The notes under the pieces are model-generated. The model was not told the DNA's origin, ran no database searches, and saw only the letters and a program-made list of their open reading frames with translations. This document shows, piece after piece, positions 1 to 8,698 of a stretch of DNA of 52,924 bases. This DNA comes from Polaromonas sp. (GTDB lineage: Bacteria; Pseudomonadota; Gammaproteobacteria; Burkholderiales; Burkholderiaceae_C): NCBI RefSeq assembly GCF_013817205.1, contig NZ_JACDDD010000014.1, forward strand, positions 1 through 52,924. Direction: 5' to 3'. How positions within the stretch are numbered: the stretch's first letter is position 1; each line of letters begins with the position of its first letter. Made by a program: the position numbers and the translations under genes.

Positions 1-745
1 CATCTGTCTTGTTGGCTGTGCCACCGGTATGCGACTCGCGGTCGGCCAGCTGGGCCTTGATCTGCTCCAGCATCTCGTCAGTCATCATGGCGCGCAGGCT
101 GTTCACGTCGGAACGGTCCCAGGCATCCTGCAGGGTCACAAAATTGGTCTTGCAGGCACGCAGAAAACCTTCGGCGTCAAAGCCATCGGGCACACCCCAA
201 GTCTGCGATCCGGCCAGGCCGGAACCAATCATCGAACCGCCGGCCGCCTTGCTGCCGTCAAAAGCCATGTTGTTGCGCTCCCAAGGGCGGGCCGAAGCAT
301 CGTTGCCAACATTCTGCGGGCTGTAGTTGCGCGGCGTGGCGGCATTGCCGGCGCTCTGCATGGCGTAAGGCGTGGCGCCCTGGCTATTGCCGGCCTTGAG
401 CCTGCGCATTACAAATCCAACCACCACCATCACCAGCAGTGCCAGCAGGGCAAACATGATGATCTGACCGAAGGCCTCGCCAAGGCCGAGCGAGGATGCC
501 AGCCAGGCCAGGCCCAGACCGGCAGCCAGGCCGCCCAGCATCGCGCCCCAAGGCTTCTTGGGCGCAGCAGCGGCCGCGGTATTGGCAGGCGCGGCCGGTG
601 GTGTTGCCTGGCGTTGTGTCACATTGGACGACTGGCGCCCCACCGATCCGCCGCCGCCCATGCGTTTGGCTTCTGCGACAGGCGAATACGCCAGTAGCAT
701 GGTGACGGCCAGTACGGCCGAGAGAATTGCAGACCAGAATTTCAT
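1..745 (-). CDS. Tim44-like domain membrane protein, 3' end cut by the window
   Basis: The frame opens at an ATG complementary to 743-745, with AGAGGAG upstream, and runs off the left edge, so 248 residues are visible. Residues 1-26 look like a signal peptide ending near SPVAEA. A low-complexity Ala/Pro/Gln stretch follows, then hydrophobic segments over about residues 67-112 and a soluble part that begins a Tim44-like domain (GFDAEGFLRACKTNF). In proteobacteria such proteins are inner-membrane-associated and of unclear function. The next genes in its direction of origin are ubiE and a DUF971 gene, an arrangement I associate with Burkholderiales. The family call rests on overall pattern; the C-terminal half cannot be seen. 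Confidence 0.72.
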   Translation of the reverse strand, partial: MKFWSAILSAVLAVTMLLAYSPVAEAKRMGGGGSVGRQSSNVTQRQATPPAAPANTAAAAAPKKPWGAMLGGLAAGLGLAWLASSLGLGEAFGQIIMFALLALLVMVVVGFVMRRLKAGNSQGATPYAMQSAGNAATPRNYSPQNVGNDASARPWERNNMAFDGSKAAGGSMIGSGLAGSQTWGVPDGFDAEGFLRACKTNFVTLQDAWDRSDVNSLRAMMTDEMLEQIKAQLADRESHTGGTANKTD

Positions 746-768
746 GACGTCTCCTCTATGTAATTGCT

Positions 769-1500
769 TCAACACTTTATTCCAACATGTAATGCCACCA
801 CCCCGCCGGTGAGGTTGTGATAGTCCACATGGCCAAAACCACCTTTATGCATCAGGGCCTTTAGCTCGTCCTGCCCGGGATGCATACGAATGGACTCCGC
901 CAGATAGCGGTAACTTGAGTCATCGTTGGCCACCAGCTTGCCCAGTTTGGGCAGCACATTGAAGGAATACCAGTCGTAAACCTTTTCCAGTGGCTTGGCG
1001 ATTTTTGAAAATTCCAGCACCAGCAGCTTGCCGCCGGGCTTGAGCACGCGGTTCATCTCGGCCAGCGCCAGGTGCTTGTGCGTCATGTTGCGCAGGCCGA
1101 AGGCCACGGTCACCAGGTCAAAGCTGGCATCGCCAAACGGCAGCTTCTCGGCATCACACACGGTGGTCGGCAGAACCTTGCCGGCGTCGAGCAGGCGGTT
1201 GCGCCCCTCACGCAGCATGGCTTCGTTGATGTCGGTATGGACTACACAGCCCGTGCTGCCCACCTTGGGGGCAAAAGCCAGTGCCAGGTCGCCGGTGCCG
1301 CCTGCGATGTCCAGCACACGCTGGCCCTCTTTCACATCGGCCACCATCACGGTGTAGGCCTTCCAGACGCGGTGCAGACCCATGGACATCAGGTCGTTCA
1401 TCACGTCGTATTTGGGCGCTACCGAATCGAACACGCCGCGCACGCGACTGGCTTTGTCTTTCTCGTCGACGGACTGGAATCCGAAATGGGTGCTGCTCAT
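769..1500 (-). CDS. ubiE: Ubiquinone/menaquinone biosynthesis C-methyltransferase UbiE
   Basis: This 243-residue class I SAM-dependent methyltransferase is the usual UbiE length. The SAM-binding motif [16 protein letters not shown], is at about residues 62-76, and the post-motif stretch [15 protein letters not shown] matches the family. UbiE methylates the demethylated quinone ring (2-polyprenyl-6-methoxy-benzoquinol, or demethylmenaquinol) late in quinone synthesis; with petABC in the window, ubiquinone is the probable product. It is preceded by a Tim44-like gene's direction of transcription downstream and by a DUF971 gene upstream. A promoter candidate lies so close to the ATG that the mRNA may have almost no leader. 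Confidence 0.95.
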   Translation of the reverse strand: MSSTHFGFQSVDEKDKASRVRGVFDSVAPKYDVMNDLMSMGLHRVWKAYTVMVADVKEGQRVLDIAGGTGDLALAFAPKVGSTGCVVHTDINEAMLREGRNRLLDAGKVLPTTVCDAEKLPFGDASFDLVTVAFGLRNMTHKHLALAEMNRVLKPGGKLLVLEFSKIAKPLEKVYDWYSFNVLPKLGKLVANDDSSYRYLAESIRMHPGQDELKALMHKGGFGHVDYHNLTGGVVALHVGIKC

Positions 1501-1506
1501 AAACCA

Positions 1507-1534
1507 ATGCTAGGGGTGAAAGCCGGCAATTCAA
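1507..1534 (-). promoter_or_regulatory. Candidate sigma-70 promoter for ubiE
   Basis: Read on the minus strand, TTGAAT (complement of 1529-1534) and TAGCAT (complement of 1507-1512) are separated by 16 bp. Only six bases lie between the -10 box and the ubiE ATG, so initiation would fall at or next to the start codon. This is inferred from hexamer match alone. Confidence 0.4.
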
Positions 1535-1585
1535 TGTACAACCCTGCCCCCGCATGGGACATTGGACGGAATTTATGTTGAAAAA

Positions 1586-1634
1586 CAACACCCGCCCACG
1601 TCCAACGGGCGCAAGCAGCTATGCAATTGATAGC
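1586..1634 (-). repeat. Family A dispersed repeat, copy A1 (intergenic)
   Basis: The minus strand shows GCTAT, nine bases, AGC, TGCTT, GCGC, eleven bases, GGGC, the same spacing as nine other copies in the window. It lies between the DUF971 stop (1661) and ubiE, downstream of DUF971 in the direction of transcription. Confidence 0.75.
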
Positions 1635-1660
1635 AAAACAGAAACCGGTGGCTGCGCGCA

Positions 1661-2074
1661 TCAATGGCTGCTGCAGCCCTGGCCGCCGGCGGCAGGCATG
1701 GGCGCGTCGCGCTGCATGCCGGCCGCTTCAAGTCGCTGCGTGTAGTCGGCCCACAGCCGCGCCTGCTCGGCGCCGAGGAAATACAGGTAGTCCCAGGAAA
1801 AGATGCCGCTGTCGTGACCGTCAGAAAACACCGGTTTGACAGCGTAGTTGCCAATCGGTTCGAGCTCAAGCAGCGTCACCTCGCGTTTGCCGGTCTGCAG
1901 CACTTCCTGGCCGGGGCCGTGGCCCTGCACCTCTGCAGAGGGCGAATACACGCGCATCAGCTCAAAGGGGAGCGTGAAAGACGCGCCGTCGGAAAAAGCG
2001 ACCTCCAGCGTGCGAGACTGACCATGAACGGTGATCTCGGTCGGTGTCGGGGTTCCGGCTTGCAGGCCTGCCAT
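1661..2074 (-). CDS. DUF971 (gamma-butyrobetaine hydroxylase-like N-terminal domain) protein
   Basis: This 137-residue protein is a stand-alone copy of the small beta-rich domain found at the N terminus of gamma-butyrobetaine hydroxylase (DUF971). The central features are FSDGHDSGIFSWDYLYFLG, with the conserved H-D-S-G-I-F-S-W-xY-L, and EVTLLELEPIGNYAVKPVF before it. Stand-alone members have been linked to Fe-S or metal handling, but no biochemical role can be read from this sequence. It lies 20 bp after the large FAD/Fe-S oxidase stop and upstream of ubiE on the same strand. The C-terminal tail is Ala/Gly-rich and probably disordered. Confidence 0.8.
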   Translation of the reverse strand: MAGLQAGTPTPTEITVHGQSRTLEVAFSDGASFTLPFELMRVYSPSAEVQGHGPGQEVLQTGKREVTLLELEPIGNYAVKPVFSDGHDSGIFSWDYLYFLGAEQARLWADYTQRLEAAGMQRDAPMPAAGGQGCSSH

Positions 2075-2094
2075 GTTCGTTTACCTTGTTTGAC

Positions 2095-5000
2095 TCAAAC
2101 CAGCACGCGCTCAATGCCGCCGTTGTTGGCTGATTCAACATAGCCGGGCAGCCATTCCTTGCCGAGGATCTGGTTGGCCATCTCGACCACGATGTAATCG
2201 GCCTCGAGCAGGCCGTTGTTCAGGTCGTTGCCGTAGCGGCTCAGGCCCTGCAGGCAGCTCGGGCAGCTGGTGAGGATCTTGACATTGCCAGTTGCGGCGA
2301 CCGCGCCGCTGGCGCGCAAGGTGGCCTCGTCCTTACGCAGCTCCTCTTCCTTGCGAAAGCGGATCTGGGTGGAGATGTCGGGGCGCGTGACGCCCAAGGT
2401 ACCGGATTCGCCGCAGCAGCGGTCCGACTTGAGCACCTGGTCACCCAGCAGCGCCTTGACGGTTTTCATCGGCTCCTGCAGCTTCATCGGTGTGTGACAA
2501 GGGTCGTGGTACAGATACCCGGCGCCGGGCTGGTCGGTGCGCAGGGTGATACCTTTTTCCAGCAGGTACTCGTGGATGTCGATGATGCGGCACCCCGGAA
2601 AAATTTTCTCGAACTCATACCCCTGCAGCTGGTCGTAGCACGTGCCGCAGCTCACCACCACGGTCTTGATGTCCAGGTAGTTCAGGGTATTGGCCACGCG
2701 GTGGAACAACACCCGGTTGTCGGTGATGATTTTTTCGGCCTTGTCGAACTGGCCACTGCCCTTTTGCGGATAGCCACAGCACAGGTACCCGGGCGGCAGC
2801 ACGGTCTGCACACCGGCGTGCCAGAGCATGGCCTGGGTCGCGAGGCCGACCTGCGAGAACAGGCGCTCCGAGCCGCAGCCGGGGAAATAAAACACCGCTT
2901 CGGTTTCCGAAGTCGTGGTTTTCGGGTCGCGGATGATGGGAACGTAGTCCTTGTCCTCGATGTCCAGCAGCGCACGCGCGGTTTTTTTCGGCAGGCCGCC
3001 CGGCATCTTCTTGTTGATGAAGTGGATCACCTGCTCCTTCACCGGCGCGGCGCCAACCGTGGCCGGCGGCTGGGCTGTCTGTTTGCGCGCCACGCGCCGC
3101 AGCAGGTCGTTGGCCAGGCGCTGCGCCTTGAAGCCGACGTCCACCATGGCGCCACGCATGAACTTGATGGTCTGCGGGCTGGTGGCGTTGAGGAAAAACA
3201 TGGCGGCGGCGTTGCCGGGGCGGAAGGTTTTCTGGCCCATCTTGCGCAGCAGGTTGCGCATGTTCATGGACACCTCGCCGAAGTCGATGTCCACCGGACA
3301 GGGGGAAAGGCACTTGTGACAGACTGTGCAGTGGTCGGCGACGTCTTCGAACTCTTCCCAGTGCTTGATGCTGATGCCGCGCCGCGTCTGCTCTTCATAC
3401 AAGAAGGCTTCCACCAGCAGCGAGGTTGCGAGGATCTTGTTGCGCGGGCTGTAGAGCAGGTTGGCGCGCGGCACATGGGTGGCGCAGACCGGTTTGCACT
3501 TGCCGCAGCGCAGGCAGTCCTTGACGCTGTCGGCGATAGCACCGATGTCGGACTGCTGCATGATCAGCGACTCATGGCCCATCAGGCCGAAGCTTGGCGT
3601 GTAGGCGTTGGTGAGGTCGGCATAAATAGGGCCCCCACGGTCGCTCACTGCGTGTAGCTCCCTGCCCCCCGAGGGGGCTGGCCTTGCTTGGGGCGGCCCA
3701 GCGCGGCGGCCGCCGCCCTGCTCGCTGGAACTTTTGGTATTTTCGGCGTCCAGCCCAATAACGGCGGGCGCAAGCAGCTCCTGATTTCGTAGCAACTTGC
3801 CCTTGTTGAAGCGCCCTTCGGGATCGACCCGCAACTTGTAATCGGCAAAAGGCTGGAGCTCGGCATCGGTCAAAAATTCCAGCTTGGTGATGCCGATGCC
3901 GTGTTCGCCGGAGATCACGCCGTCCAGCGAACGCGCCAGCACCATGATGCGGGCCACTGCCTCATGTGCAGTCTGCAGCATCTCGTAGTCGTCGCTGTTG
4001 ACCGGCAGGTTGGTGTGCACATTGCCGTCACCGGCATGCATGTGCAGCGCGGCCCAGACCCTGCCCTTGAGCACCTGCTTGTGGATGGCGCTGCATTCGG
4101 CCAGGATGGGCGCAAAAGCGGCGCCGGAGAAAATTGCCTGCAGCGGCGCGCGCAACTGGGTTTTCCAGCTGGCGCGCAGCGAATGATCCTGCAGCTGCGG
4201 AAACAGCGCGTCTACATCGCGCAGCCAGCCTGACCACAAGTCGCGCACGCCGGCGATCAGCGTCACGGCCTGGCCAACGCGGTCTTCCAGCAGTTCGGCC
4301 GACGGAATCTCGCCGGCGTCGTCGGACTTGCCCAGCGGCAGCTTGCCCTTGAGGAAAAACGTCTCCAGCGTATCGCACAGCTTGACCTTGTTGGCCAGGC
4401 TCAGCTCGATGTTGATGCGTTCGATGCCGTCGGTGTACTCGGCCATGCGCGGCAGCGGAATCACCACGTCCTCGTTGATCTTGAAGGCGTTGGTGTGGCG
4501 CGAAATTGCCGCGGTGCGCTTGCGGTCCAGCCAGAATTTCTTGCGCGCGTCGGGGCTGATGGCAATAAAACCTTCGCCGCGGCGCGAGTTGGCAATGCGC
4601 ACCACTTCCGAAGTGGCGCGCGCCACGACATCGGCATCGTCGCCGGCGATGTCGCCAAACAGCACCATCTTGGGCAGGCCGCCGTGGGTCTTGGACTTGG
4701 TCGCGTAACCGACCGCCTTCAGGTAGCGGTCGTCCAGGTGTTCGAGTCCGGCGAGGATGGCGCCACCGCGCTTTTGCTCAGCGAACATGAAGTCCTTGAT
4801 CTCGACAATGCTGGGCACTGCATCCTTGGCATTGCCGAAAAACTCCAGGCAGACGGTGCGCGTGTGCGCCGGCATGCGGTGCACAATCCAGCGCGCGCTG
4901 GTGATCAGGCCGTCGCAGCCTTCCTTTTGAATACCGGGCAGTCCGCTGAGAAACTTGTCGGTGACGTCCTTGCCCAGGCCCTCCTTGCGGAAGGTCTTGC

Positions 5001-6123
5001 CGGGGATGTCCAGCCGTTCGGTGCGCAGATGCGTCTTGCCGTCGGCGGCGAAATACTTGAGCTCGAAGCTGGCCTGCTCGGCGTCGTGGATCTTGCCAAG
5101 GTTGTGGTCCAGCCGAGTGACTTCCAGCCACTCGGCCTGGGGGGTGACCATGCGCCAGGACGCCAGGTTGTCCAGCGCCGTGCCCCAGAGCACGGCCTTC
5201 TTGCCACCGGCGTTCATCGCGATATTGCCGCCTATGCATGAGGCTTCGGCCGAGGTCGGGTCTACCGCGAACACAAAGCCACCGCGTTCGGCCGCATCGG
5301 CCACGCGCTGCGTCACCACACCGGCTTCGGTCCAGACCGTGGCCACCGGTTGGGCGATGCCGGGCAGGGCCATCATCTCAACCTCGGTCATGGCCTCGAG
5401 TTTTTCGGTGTTGATAACCACCGATTTCCAGGTCAGCGGAATCGCGCCGCCGGTGTAGCCGGTGCCGCCGCCGCGCGGGATGATGGTCAGGCCGAGCGTT
5501 ATGCAGCCTTTGACCAGGCCGGCCATTTCGGCCTCGGTGTCTGGGGTGAGCACCACAAACGGGTATTCCACACGCCAGTCGGTCGCATCAGTCACATGCG
5601 AGACACGCGACAGGCCGTCGAATTTGATGTTGTCCTTCTGCGTCAGTTTGCCCAGCTTGCGCGCGGTCAGGCGGCGCAGGTCGTACATGTTTTCGAAGGA
5701 CGTGGCGAACTGCGCCACGGCGCCTTTGGCCGCGTCCAGCAGCTCAACCACGATGGCATCGCGCTGGCTGTCCTGCTCGGGCGTGCGGCGTTTTTCGACC
5801 TCGCCCAGGCGGTGTTGCAGGGCCTCCACCAGCATGCGGCGGCGTTTCGGGTTGTCGAGCAAGTCATCCTGCAGATAGGGGTTGCGCTGCACCACCCAGA
5901 TGTCGCCCAGCACCTCGTACAACATACGGGCCGAGCGGCCAGTGCGGCGTTCGTCGCGCAGCAGGTTCAGCAGGTCCCAGGCGCGCGCGCCCAGCAGGCG
6001 AATCACGACTTCCCGGTCGGAAAACGAGGTGTAGTTGTAGGGAATTTCGCGAATGCGGGCTGCGCCGGCGCCAGCCTCACCGGCCAGTGCGCTTAACTTT
6101 TGAAGAGATTCAGGAGCGTTCAT
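2095..6123 (-). CDS. Large FAD-linked oxidase fused to a 4Fe-4S / CCG-domain subunit, with repeat-derived linker
   Basis: This 1342-residue protein has four parts: an N-terminal DUF3683-like region (about 1-180), a PCMH-type FAD-binding domain (about 185-450, with [12 protein letters not shown]), an FAD-oxidase C-terminal domain ending near residue 775 ([18 protein letters not shown]), and a GlpC-like Fe-S half. The Fe-S half has two ferredoxin clusters ([11 protein letters not shown] at about 868, [11 protein letters not shown] near 930) and two CCG motifs ([19 protein letters not shown]). This resembles GlcD-GlcF/YdiJ-type 2-hydroxyacid dehydrogenases that pass electrons to quinone; the substrate cannot be told. 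Residues about 778-832 are encoded by a family A plus a family B repeat and give a Gly/Pro/Arg-rich linker. No gene symbol is assigned. Confidence 0.88.
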   Translation of the reverse strand: MNAPESLQKLSALAGEAGAGAARIREIPYNYTSFSDREVVIRLLGARAWDLLNLLRDERRTGRSARMLYEVLGDIWVVQRNPYLQDDLLDNPKRRRMLVEALQHRLGEVEKRRTPEQDSQRDAIVVELLDAAKGAVAQFATSFENMYDLRRLTARKLGKLTQKDNIKFDGLSRVSHVTDATDWRVEYPFVVLTPDTEAEMAGLVKGCITLGLTIIPRGGGTGYTGGAIPLTWKSVVINTEKLEAMTEVEMMALPGIAQPVATVWTEAGVVTQRVADAAERGGFVFAVDPTSAEASCIGGNIAMNAGGKKAVLWGTALDNLASWRMVTPQAEWLEVTRLDHNLGKIHDAEQASFELKYFAADGKTHLRTERLDIPGKTFRKEGLGKDVTDKFLSGLPGIQKEGCDGLITSARWIVHRMPAHTRTVCLEFFGNAKDAVPSIVEIKDFMFAEQKRGGAILAGLEHLDDRYLKAVGYATKSKTHGGLPKMVLFGDIAGDDADVVARATSEVVRIANSRRGEGFIAISPDARKKFWLDRKRTAAISRHTNAFKINEDVVIPLPRMAEYTDGIERINIELSLANKVKLCDTLETFFLKGKLPLGKSDDAGEIPSAELLEDRVGQAVTLIAGVRDLWSGWLRDVDALFPQLQDHSLRASWKTQLRAPLQAIFSGAAFAPILAECSAIHKQVLKGRVWAALHMHAGDGNVHTNLPVNSDDYEMLQTAHEAVARIMVLARSLDGVISGEHGIGITKLEFLTDAELQPFADYKLRVDPEGRFNKGKLLRNQELLAPAVIGLDAENTKSSSEQGGGRRAGPPQARPAPSGGRELHAVSDRGGPIYADLTNAYTPSFGLMGHESLIMQQSDIGAIADSVKDCLRCGKCKPVCATHVPRANLLYSPRNKILATSLLVEAFLYEEQTRRGISIKHWEEFEDVADHCTVCHKCLSPCPVDIDFGEVSMNMRNLLRKMGQKTFRPGNAAAMFFLNATSPQTIKFMRGAMVDVGFKAQRLANDLLRRVARKQTAQPPATVGAAPVKEQVIHFINKKMPGGLPKKTARALLDIEDKDYVPIIRDPKTTTSETEAVFYFPGCGSERLFSQVGLATQAMLWHAGVQTVLPPGYLCCGYPQKGSGQFDKAEKIITDNRVLFHRVANTLNYLDIKTVVVSCGTCYDQLQGYEFEKIFPGCRIIDIHEYLLEKGITLRTDQPGAGYLYHDPCHTPMKLQEPMKTVKALLGDQVLKSDRCCGESGTLGVTRPDISTQIRFRKEEELRKDEATLRASGAVAATGNVKILTSCPSCLQGLSRYGNDLNNGLLEADYIVVEMANQILGKEWLPGYVESANNGGIERVLV
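3629..3724 (+). repeat. Family B GC-rich repeat, copy B6, inside the FAD/Fe-S oxidase gene
   Basis: The plus strand reads CCCCCACGGTCGCTCACTGC followed by GTGTAGCTCCCTGCCCCCCG and AGGGGGCTGG, closely matching the intergenic copies after sspA and secA. It is antisense to the oxidase gene and is translated in frame as residues about 801-832. On the plus strand a TAG at 3627-3629 lies just before it. Confidence 0.8.
3745..3793 (-). repeat. Family A dispersed repeat, copy A2, inside the FAD/Fe-S oxidase gene
   Basis: The minus strand has GCTAC, nine bases, AGC, TGCTT, GCGC, eleven bases, GGGC, TGGACGCC. It is in the sense orientation of the oxidase gene and is translated without a stop as residues about 778-793. 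Family B copy B6 lies 20 bp beyond it. Confidence 0.8.
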
Positions 6124-6248
6124 CGTGGGAGGCCGGGTGCGAAAGAGGCCTGTGGGCCTGTGTCCGGCGCGTTGCCCCTATGTTACCGCAGCGCAACATT
6201 CACAGCGGTATGCCGGCAGGCCTTCGTGGAAACCCGCTAGCGGAAAAT

Positions 6249-6293
6249 CTGTCACACCGTTTAAATCGAACTGTCACAAATCGTTCGTAAACT
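6249..6293 (+). promoter_or_regulatory. PhoB box and -10 element for the ugp operon
   Basis: Two exact CTGTCAC half-sites lie at 6249-6255 and 6271-6277, 22 bp apart, which is two 11-bp Pho-box units. A weak middle unit (TTTAAAT) falls at 6260. Ten bases after the second half-site is a -10-like TAAACT (6288-6293), the spacing seen at E. coli phoA. The region otherwise holds only the gap between the divergent oxidase gene and ugpB. Phosphate-starvation induction of the whole operon is inferred. Confidence 0.75.
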
Positions 6294-6327
6294 CGGCAAT
6301 CTGCTTGTTCGAACATCCGCCTCATCC

Positions 6328-6332
6328 AGGAG
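6328..6332 (+). promoter_or_regulatory. Ribosome binding site of ugpB
   Basis: AGGAG ends nine bases before the ATG at 6342. It supports that start, which directly precedes a good signal peptide. Confidence 0.6.
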
Positions 6333-6341
6333 TAGTTAGTA

Positions 6342-7655
6342 ATGAAAAAGAGCTTGACAGCAATCGCCCTGGCGGCCTGCGCACTTGTTGCGCCCGTCGC
6401 CAGCCACGCCCAAACCGAAGTCCAGTGGTGGCATTCCATGGGCGGCGCCCTGGGCGAGTGGGTGAATGACCTGGCCAAGGATTTCAACGCCAGCCAGAAG
6501 GACTACAAGGTCGTGCCCACCTTCAAGGGCAGTTACGCAGAGTCGATGACCGCAGGTGTTGCCGCCTACCGCGCCGGCAACGCGCCCCACATGATCCAAG
6601 TGTTCGAGGTCGGCACCGCCACCATGATGGCCGCCAAGGGCGCCACCATACCGGTCGGCAAGGTGATGGCCGACGCGGGCCTGAAGTTCGATCCCGCGGT
6701 TTACGTGCCGGCGGTCTCGGGCTACTACACCGCGCCAAACGGCCAGATGTTGAGCTACCCTTTCAACAGCTCCACGCCGGTGTTCCACTACAACAAGGAT
6801 GCGTTCAAGGCCGCCGGCCTGGATCCCGAGAAGCCGCCCACCACTTGGCCAGAAGTAGCGCTGGCTGCGGCCAAGCTCAAGGCGTCCGGCCACAAATGCC
6901 CGTTCACCACGTCCTGGATCAGCTGGACCCAGCTGGAAAGCTTCTCGGCCTGGCACAACGTGTTGTACGCGACCAAGAACAACGGCTTTGGCGGCACCGA
7001 CACGCGCCTGGCCTTCAACAGCCCGCTGCACGTGCGCCACATCGAAAACCTGGGCAACATGGCCAAGACCGGCCTGTTTGTCTACAAGGGCCGTGAAAAC
7101 AAAGCCGACGCCACCTTCGTTTCGGGCGAGTGCGCGATGGCTACGGGTTCCTCGGCACTGGCCGGCAGCGTCAAGCGCAACGGCAAGTTCGGCTACGGCA
7201 CCGGCACCCTGCCCTACTACCCTGACGTGCAGGGCGCACCGCAGAACACCGTGATCGGCGGCGCCAGCATCTGGGTGATGTCAGGCAAGAAGCCTGAGGA
7301 ATACAAGGCCGTGGCTTCCTTCCTCAACTACCTGTCCAAACCGGAAGTTGCAGCGGCCAGCCACCAGCGCACGGGCTACCTGCCCGTCACCAAGGCGTCG
7401 TTCGAGCTGACCGAAAAGTCCGGTTACTACAAGCAGAATCCCGGCGCCGACGTGTCCGTCAACCAGATGATTCGCAAGACCACCGACAAGTCGCGCGGCG
7501 TCCGCCTGGGCAATTTTGTACAGATTCGCACCCTCATCGACGAGGAGCTCGAAGGCGTCTGGCAAGGCAACAAGACTGCCAAGGAAGCGCTGGACAACGC
7601 CGTCAAACGCGGAGACGAGCAACTCGAGCGCTTCCAGAAAGCCAACAAGGGCTGA
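6342..7655 (+). CDS. ugpB: sn-glycerol-3-phosphate ABC transporter, periplasmic binding protein UgpB
   Basis: At 437 residues it is the length of E. coli UgpB (438). Residues 1-24 form a Sec signal peptide (MKKS, hydrophobic core, cleavage after SHA or HAQ). The mature protein starts TEVQWWHSMGGALGEWVND, as in UgpB, and keeps the family stretches SYPFNSSTPVFHYNKDAF and PQNTVIGGASIWVMSGK. It would bind glycerol-3-phosphate and glycerophosphodiesters and hand them to UgpA/UgpE. It is the first gene of the operon behind a Pho box. A strong hairpin after it, before ugpA, probably sets a higher level of binding protein than of membrane subunits. Confidence 0.95.
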   Translation: MKKSLTAIALAACALVAPVASHAQTEVQWWHSMGGALGEWVNDLAKDFNASQKDYKVVPTFKGSYAESMTAGVAAYRAGNAPHMIQVFEVGTATMMAAKGATIPVGKVMADAGLKFDPAVYVPAVSGYYTAPNGQMLSYPFNSSTPVFHYNKDAFKAAGLDPEKPPTTWPEVALAAAKLKASGHKCPFTTSWISWTQLESFSAWHNVLYATKNNGFGGTDTRLAFNSPLHVRHIENLGNMAKTGLFVYKGRENKADATFVSGECAMATGSSALAGSVKRNGKFGYGTGTLPYYPDVQGAPQNTVIGGASIWVMSGKKPEEYKAVASFLNYLSKPEVAAASHQRTGYLPVTKASFELTEKSGYYKQNPGADVSVNQMIRKTTDKSRGVRLGNFVQIRTLIDEELEGVWQGNKTAKEALDNAVKRGDEQLERFQKANKG

Positions 7656-7692
7656 TGCGCGAGAGGTCCTGAGCGACCTATTTTGACCGAAT

Positions 7693-7741
7693 AGCCCGCA
7701 GCCCGCGCCAAACAAGCGCGGGCTGCTCTTATTTTTATAGC
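7693..7741 (-). repeat. Divergent family A repeat, copy A10, forming the ugpB-ugpA hairpin
   Basis: The minus strand has GCTAT, nine bases, AGC, then GCGC, eleven bases and GGGC at exactly the family spacing, although the TGCTT block is altered to AGCCC. The element is the same DNA as the terminator-like hairpin between ugpB and ugpA. Confidence 0.6.
7698..7737 (+). terminator. Terminator or attenuator hairpin between ugpB and ugpA
   Basis: An 11-bp perfect stem, GCAGCCCGCGC (7698-7708) with GCGCGGGCTGC (7716-7726), closes a 7-nt loop and is followed by TCTTATTTTTA. It is a good Rho-independent signature inside an operon, so partial termination or 3'-end protection of ugpB mRNA is likely. 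Confidence 0.75.
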
Positions 7742-7746
7742 AAAGT

Positions 7747-8628
7747 ATGGAAAAGAGAGTCCTCTTCAAGTCAGCATGGTTGCCGTGGGTGCTGATTGCG
7801 CCGCAGATGGCGATCATCCTGGTCTTCTTTTTCTGGCCGGCCGGCCAGGCGCTTTATCAGAGCGTGCTGCAGGAAGACGCGTTTGGCTCCTCCAGCGAAT
7901 TCGTCGGTCTGGACAACTTCCGCCGCCTGTTCGGCGACCCGGCCTACCTGGATTCGTTTCGCGTCACGGCGATCTTTTCGGTGCTGGTAGCCGTCGGCGG
8001 CATGTCGCTGGCACTGTTGCTGGCGGTCATGGCCAACCGGGTGGTGCGCGCCGCGGGCATCTACAAAACGCTGCTGATCTGGCCGTATGCGGTGGCCCCG
8101 GTGGTGGCCGGCGTGTTGTGGCTGATGATGTTCGCCTCGCCCTACGGCGTGATCCGTTATGCCCTGATCGAGATGGGCTTCGACTGGAACCACGTCCTCA
8201 ACGGCAGGCATGCCATGGCGCTAATCGTCATGGCGTCCATCTGGAAGTACATCTCCTACAACTTCCTGTTCTTCCTGGCCGGCCTGCAATCGATCCCGCA
8301 TTCGCTGATTGAAGCTGCCACGATTGATGGCGCTACGCCCTGGAAGCGCTTCTGGAGCATCGTGTGGCCGCTGCTGTCGCCGACCACCTTCTTCCTGCTG
8401 GTCATCAACATCGTGCACGCCTTCTTCGAAACCTTTGCCATCGTCGACGCCGCCACCAGCGGTGGCCCGGGCAAAGACACCTCGATCCTGGTCTACAAGG
8501 TGTATTACGACGGCTTCAAGGCCATGGACATCAACGGCTCGGCCGCGCAGTCGGTCGTACTGATGGTCATTGTTGTCGTGCTGACGGTGATCCAGTTCAA
8601 ATTTGTCGAGAAAAAAGTCCACTACTGA
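7747..8628 (+). CDS. ugpA: sn-glycerol-3-phosphate ABC transporter permease UgpA
   Basis: At 293 residues it compares with 295 in E. coli. About six membrane segments are visible, starting with WLPWVLIAPQMAIILVFFFW. The EAA loop that contacts the ATPase is present near residue 195 (EAATIDGATPWKRFWSIVWP). It forms the membrane channel with UgpE. It begins ten bases after the hairpin region, without an obvious Shine-Dalgarno sequence, and ends about 70 bp before the chosen ugpE start. Confidence 0.95.
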   Translation: MEKRVLFKSAWLPWVLIAPQMAIILVFFFWPAGQALYQSVLQEDAFGSSSEFVGLDNFRRLFGDPAYLDSFRVTAIFSVLVAVGGMSLALLLAVMANRVVRAAGIYKTLLIWPYAVAPVVAGVLWLMMFASPYGVIRYALIEMGFDWNHVLNGRHAMALIVMASIWKYISYNFLFFLAGLQSIPHSLIEAATIDGATPWKRFWSIVWPLLSPTTFFLLVINIVHAFFETFAIVDAATSGGPGKDTSILVYKVYYDGFKAMDINGSAAQSVVLMVIVVVLTVIQFKFVEKKVHY

Positions 8629-8698
8629 TGAGAACCGCCCCAACTCTGCCCACTTCGAGCCATTCGACGCCACTCCGGGTGGCCCTGCGGAGGCCTGC

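Noticed and set aside
8603-8698. N-terminal extension of UgpE
   Set aside because: The 32 extra codons overlap the ugpA end and lack similarity; ATG 8699 has a good Shine-Dalgarno sequence and a family-like N terminus.
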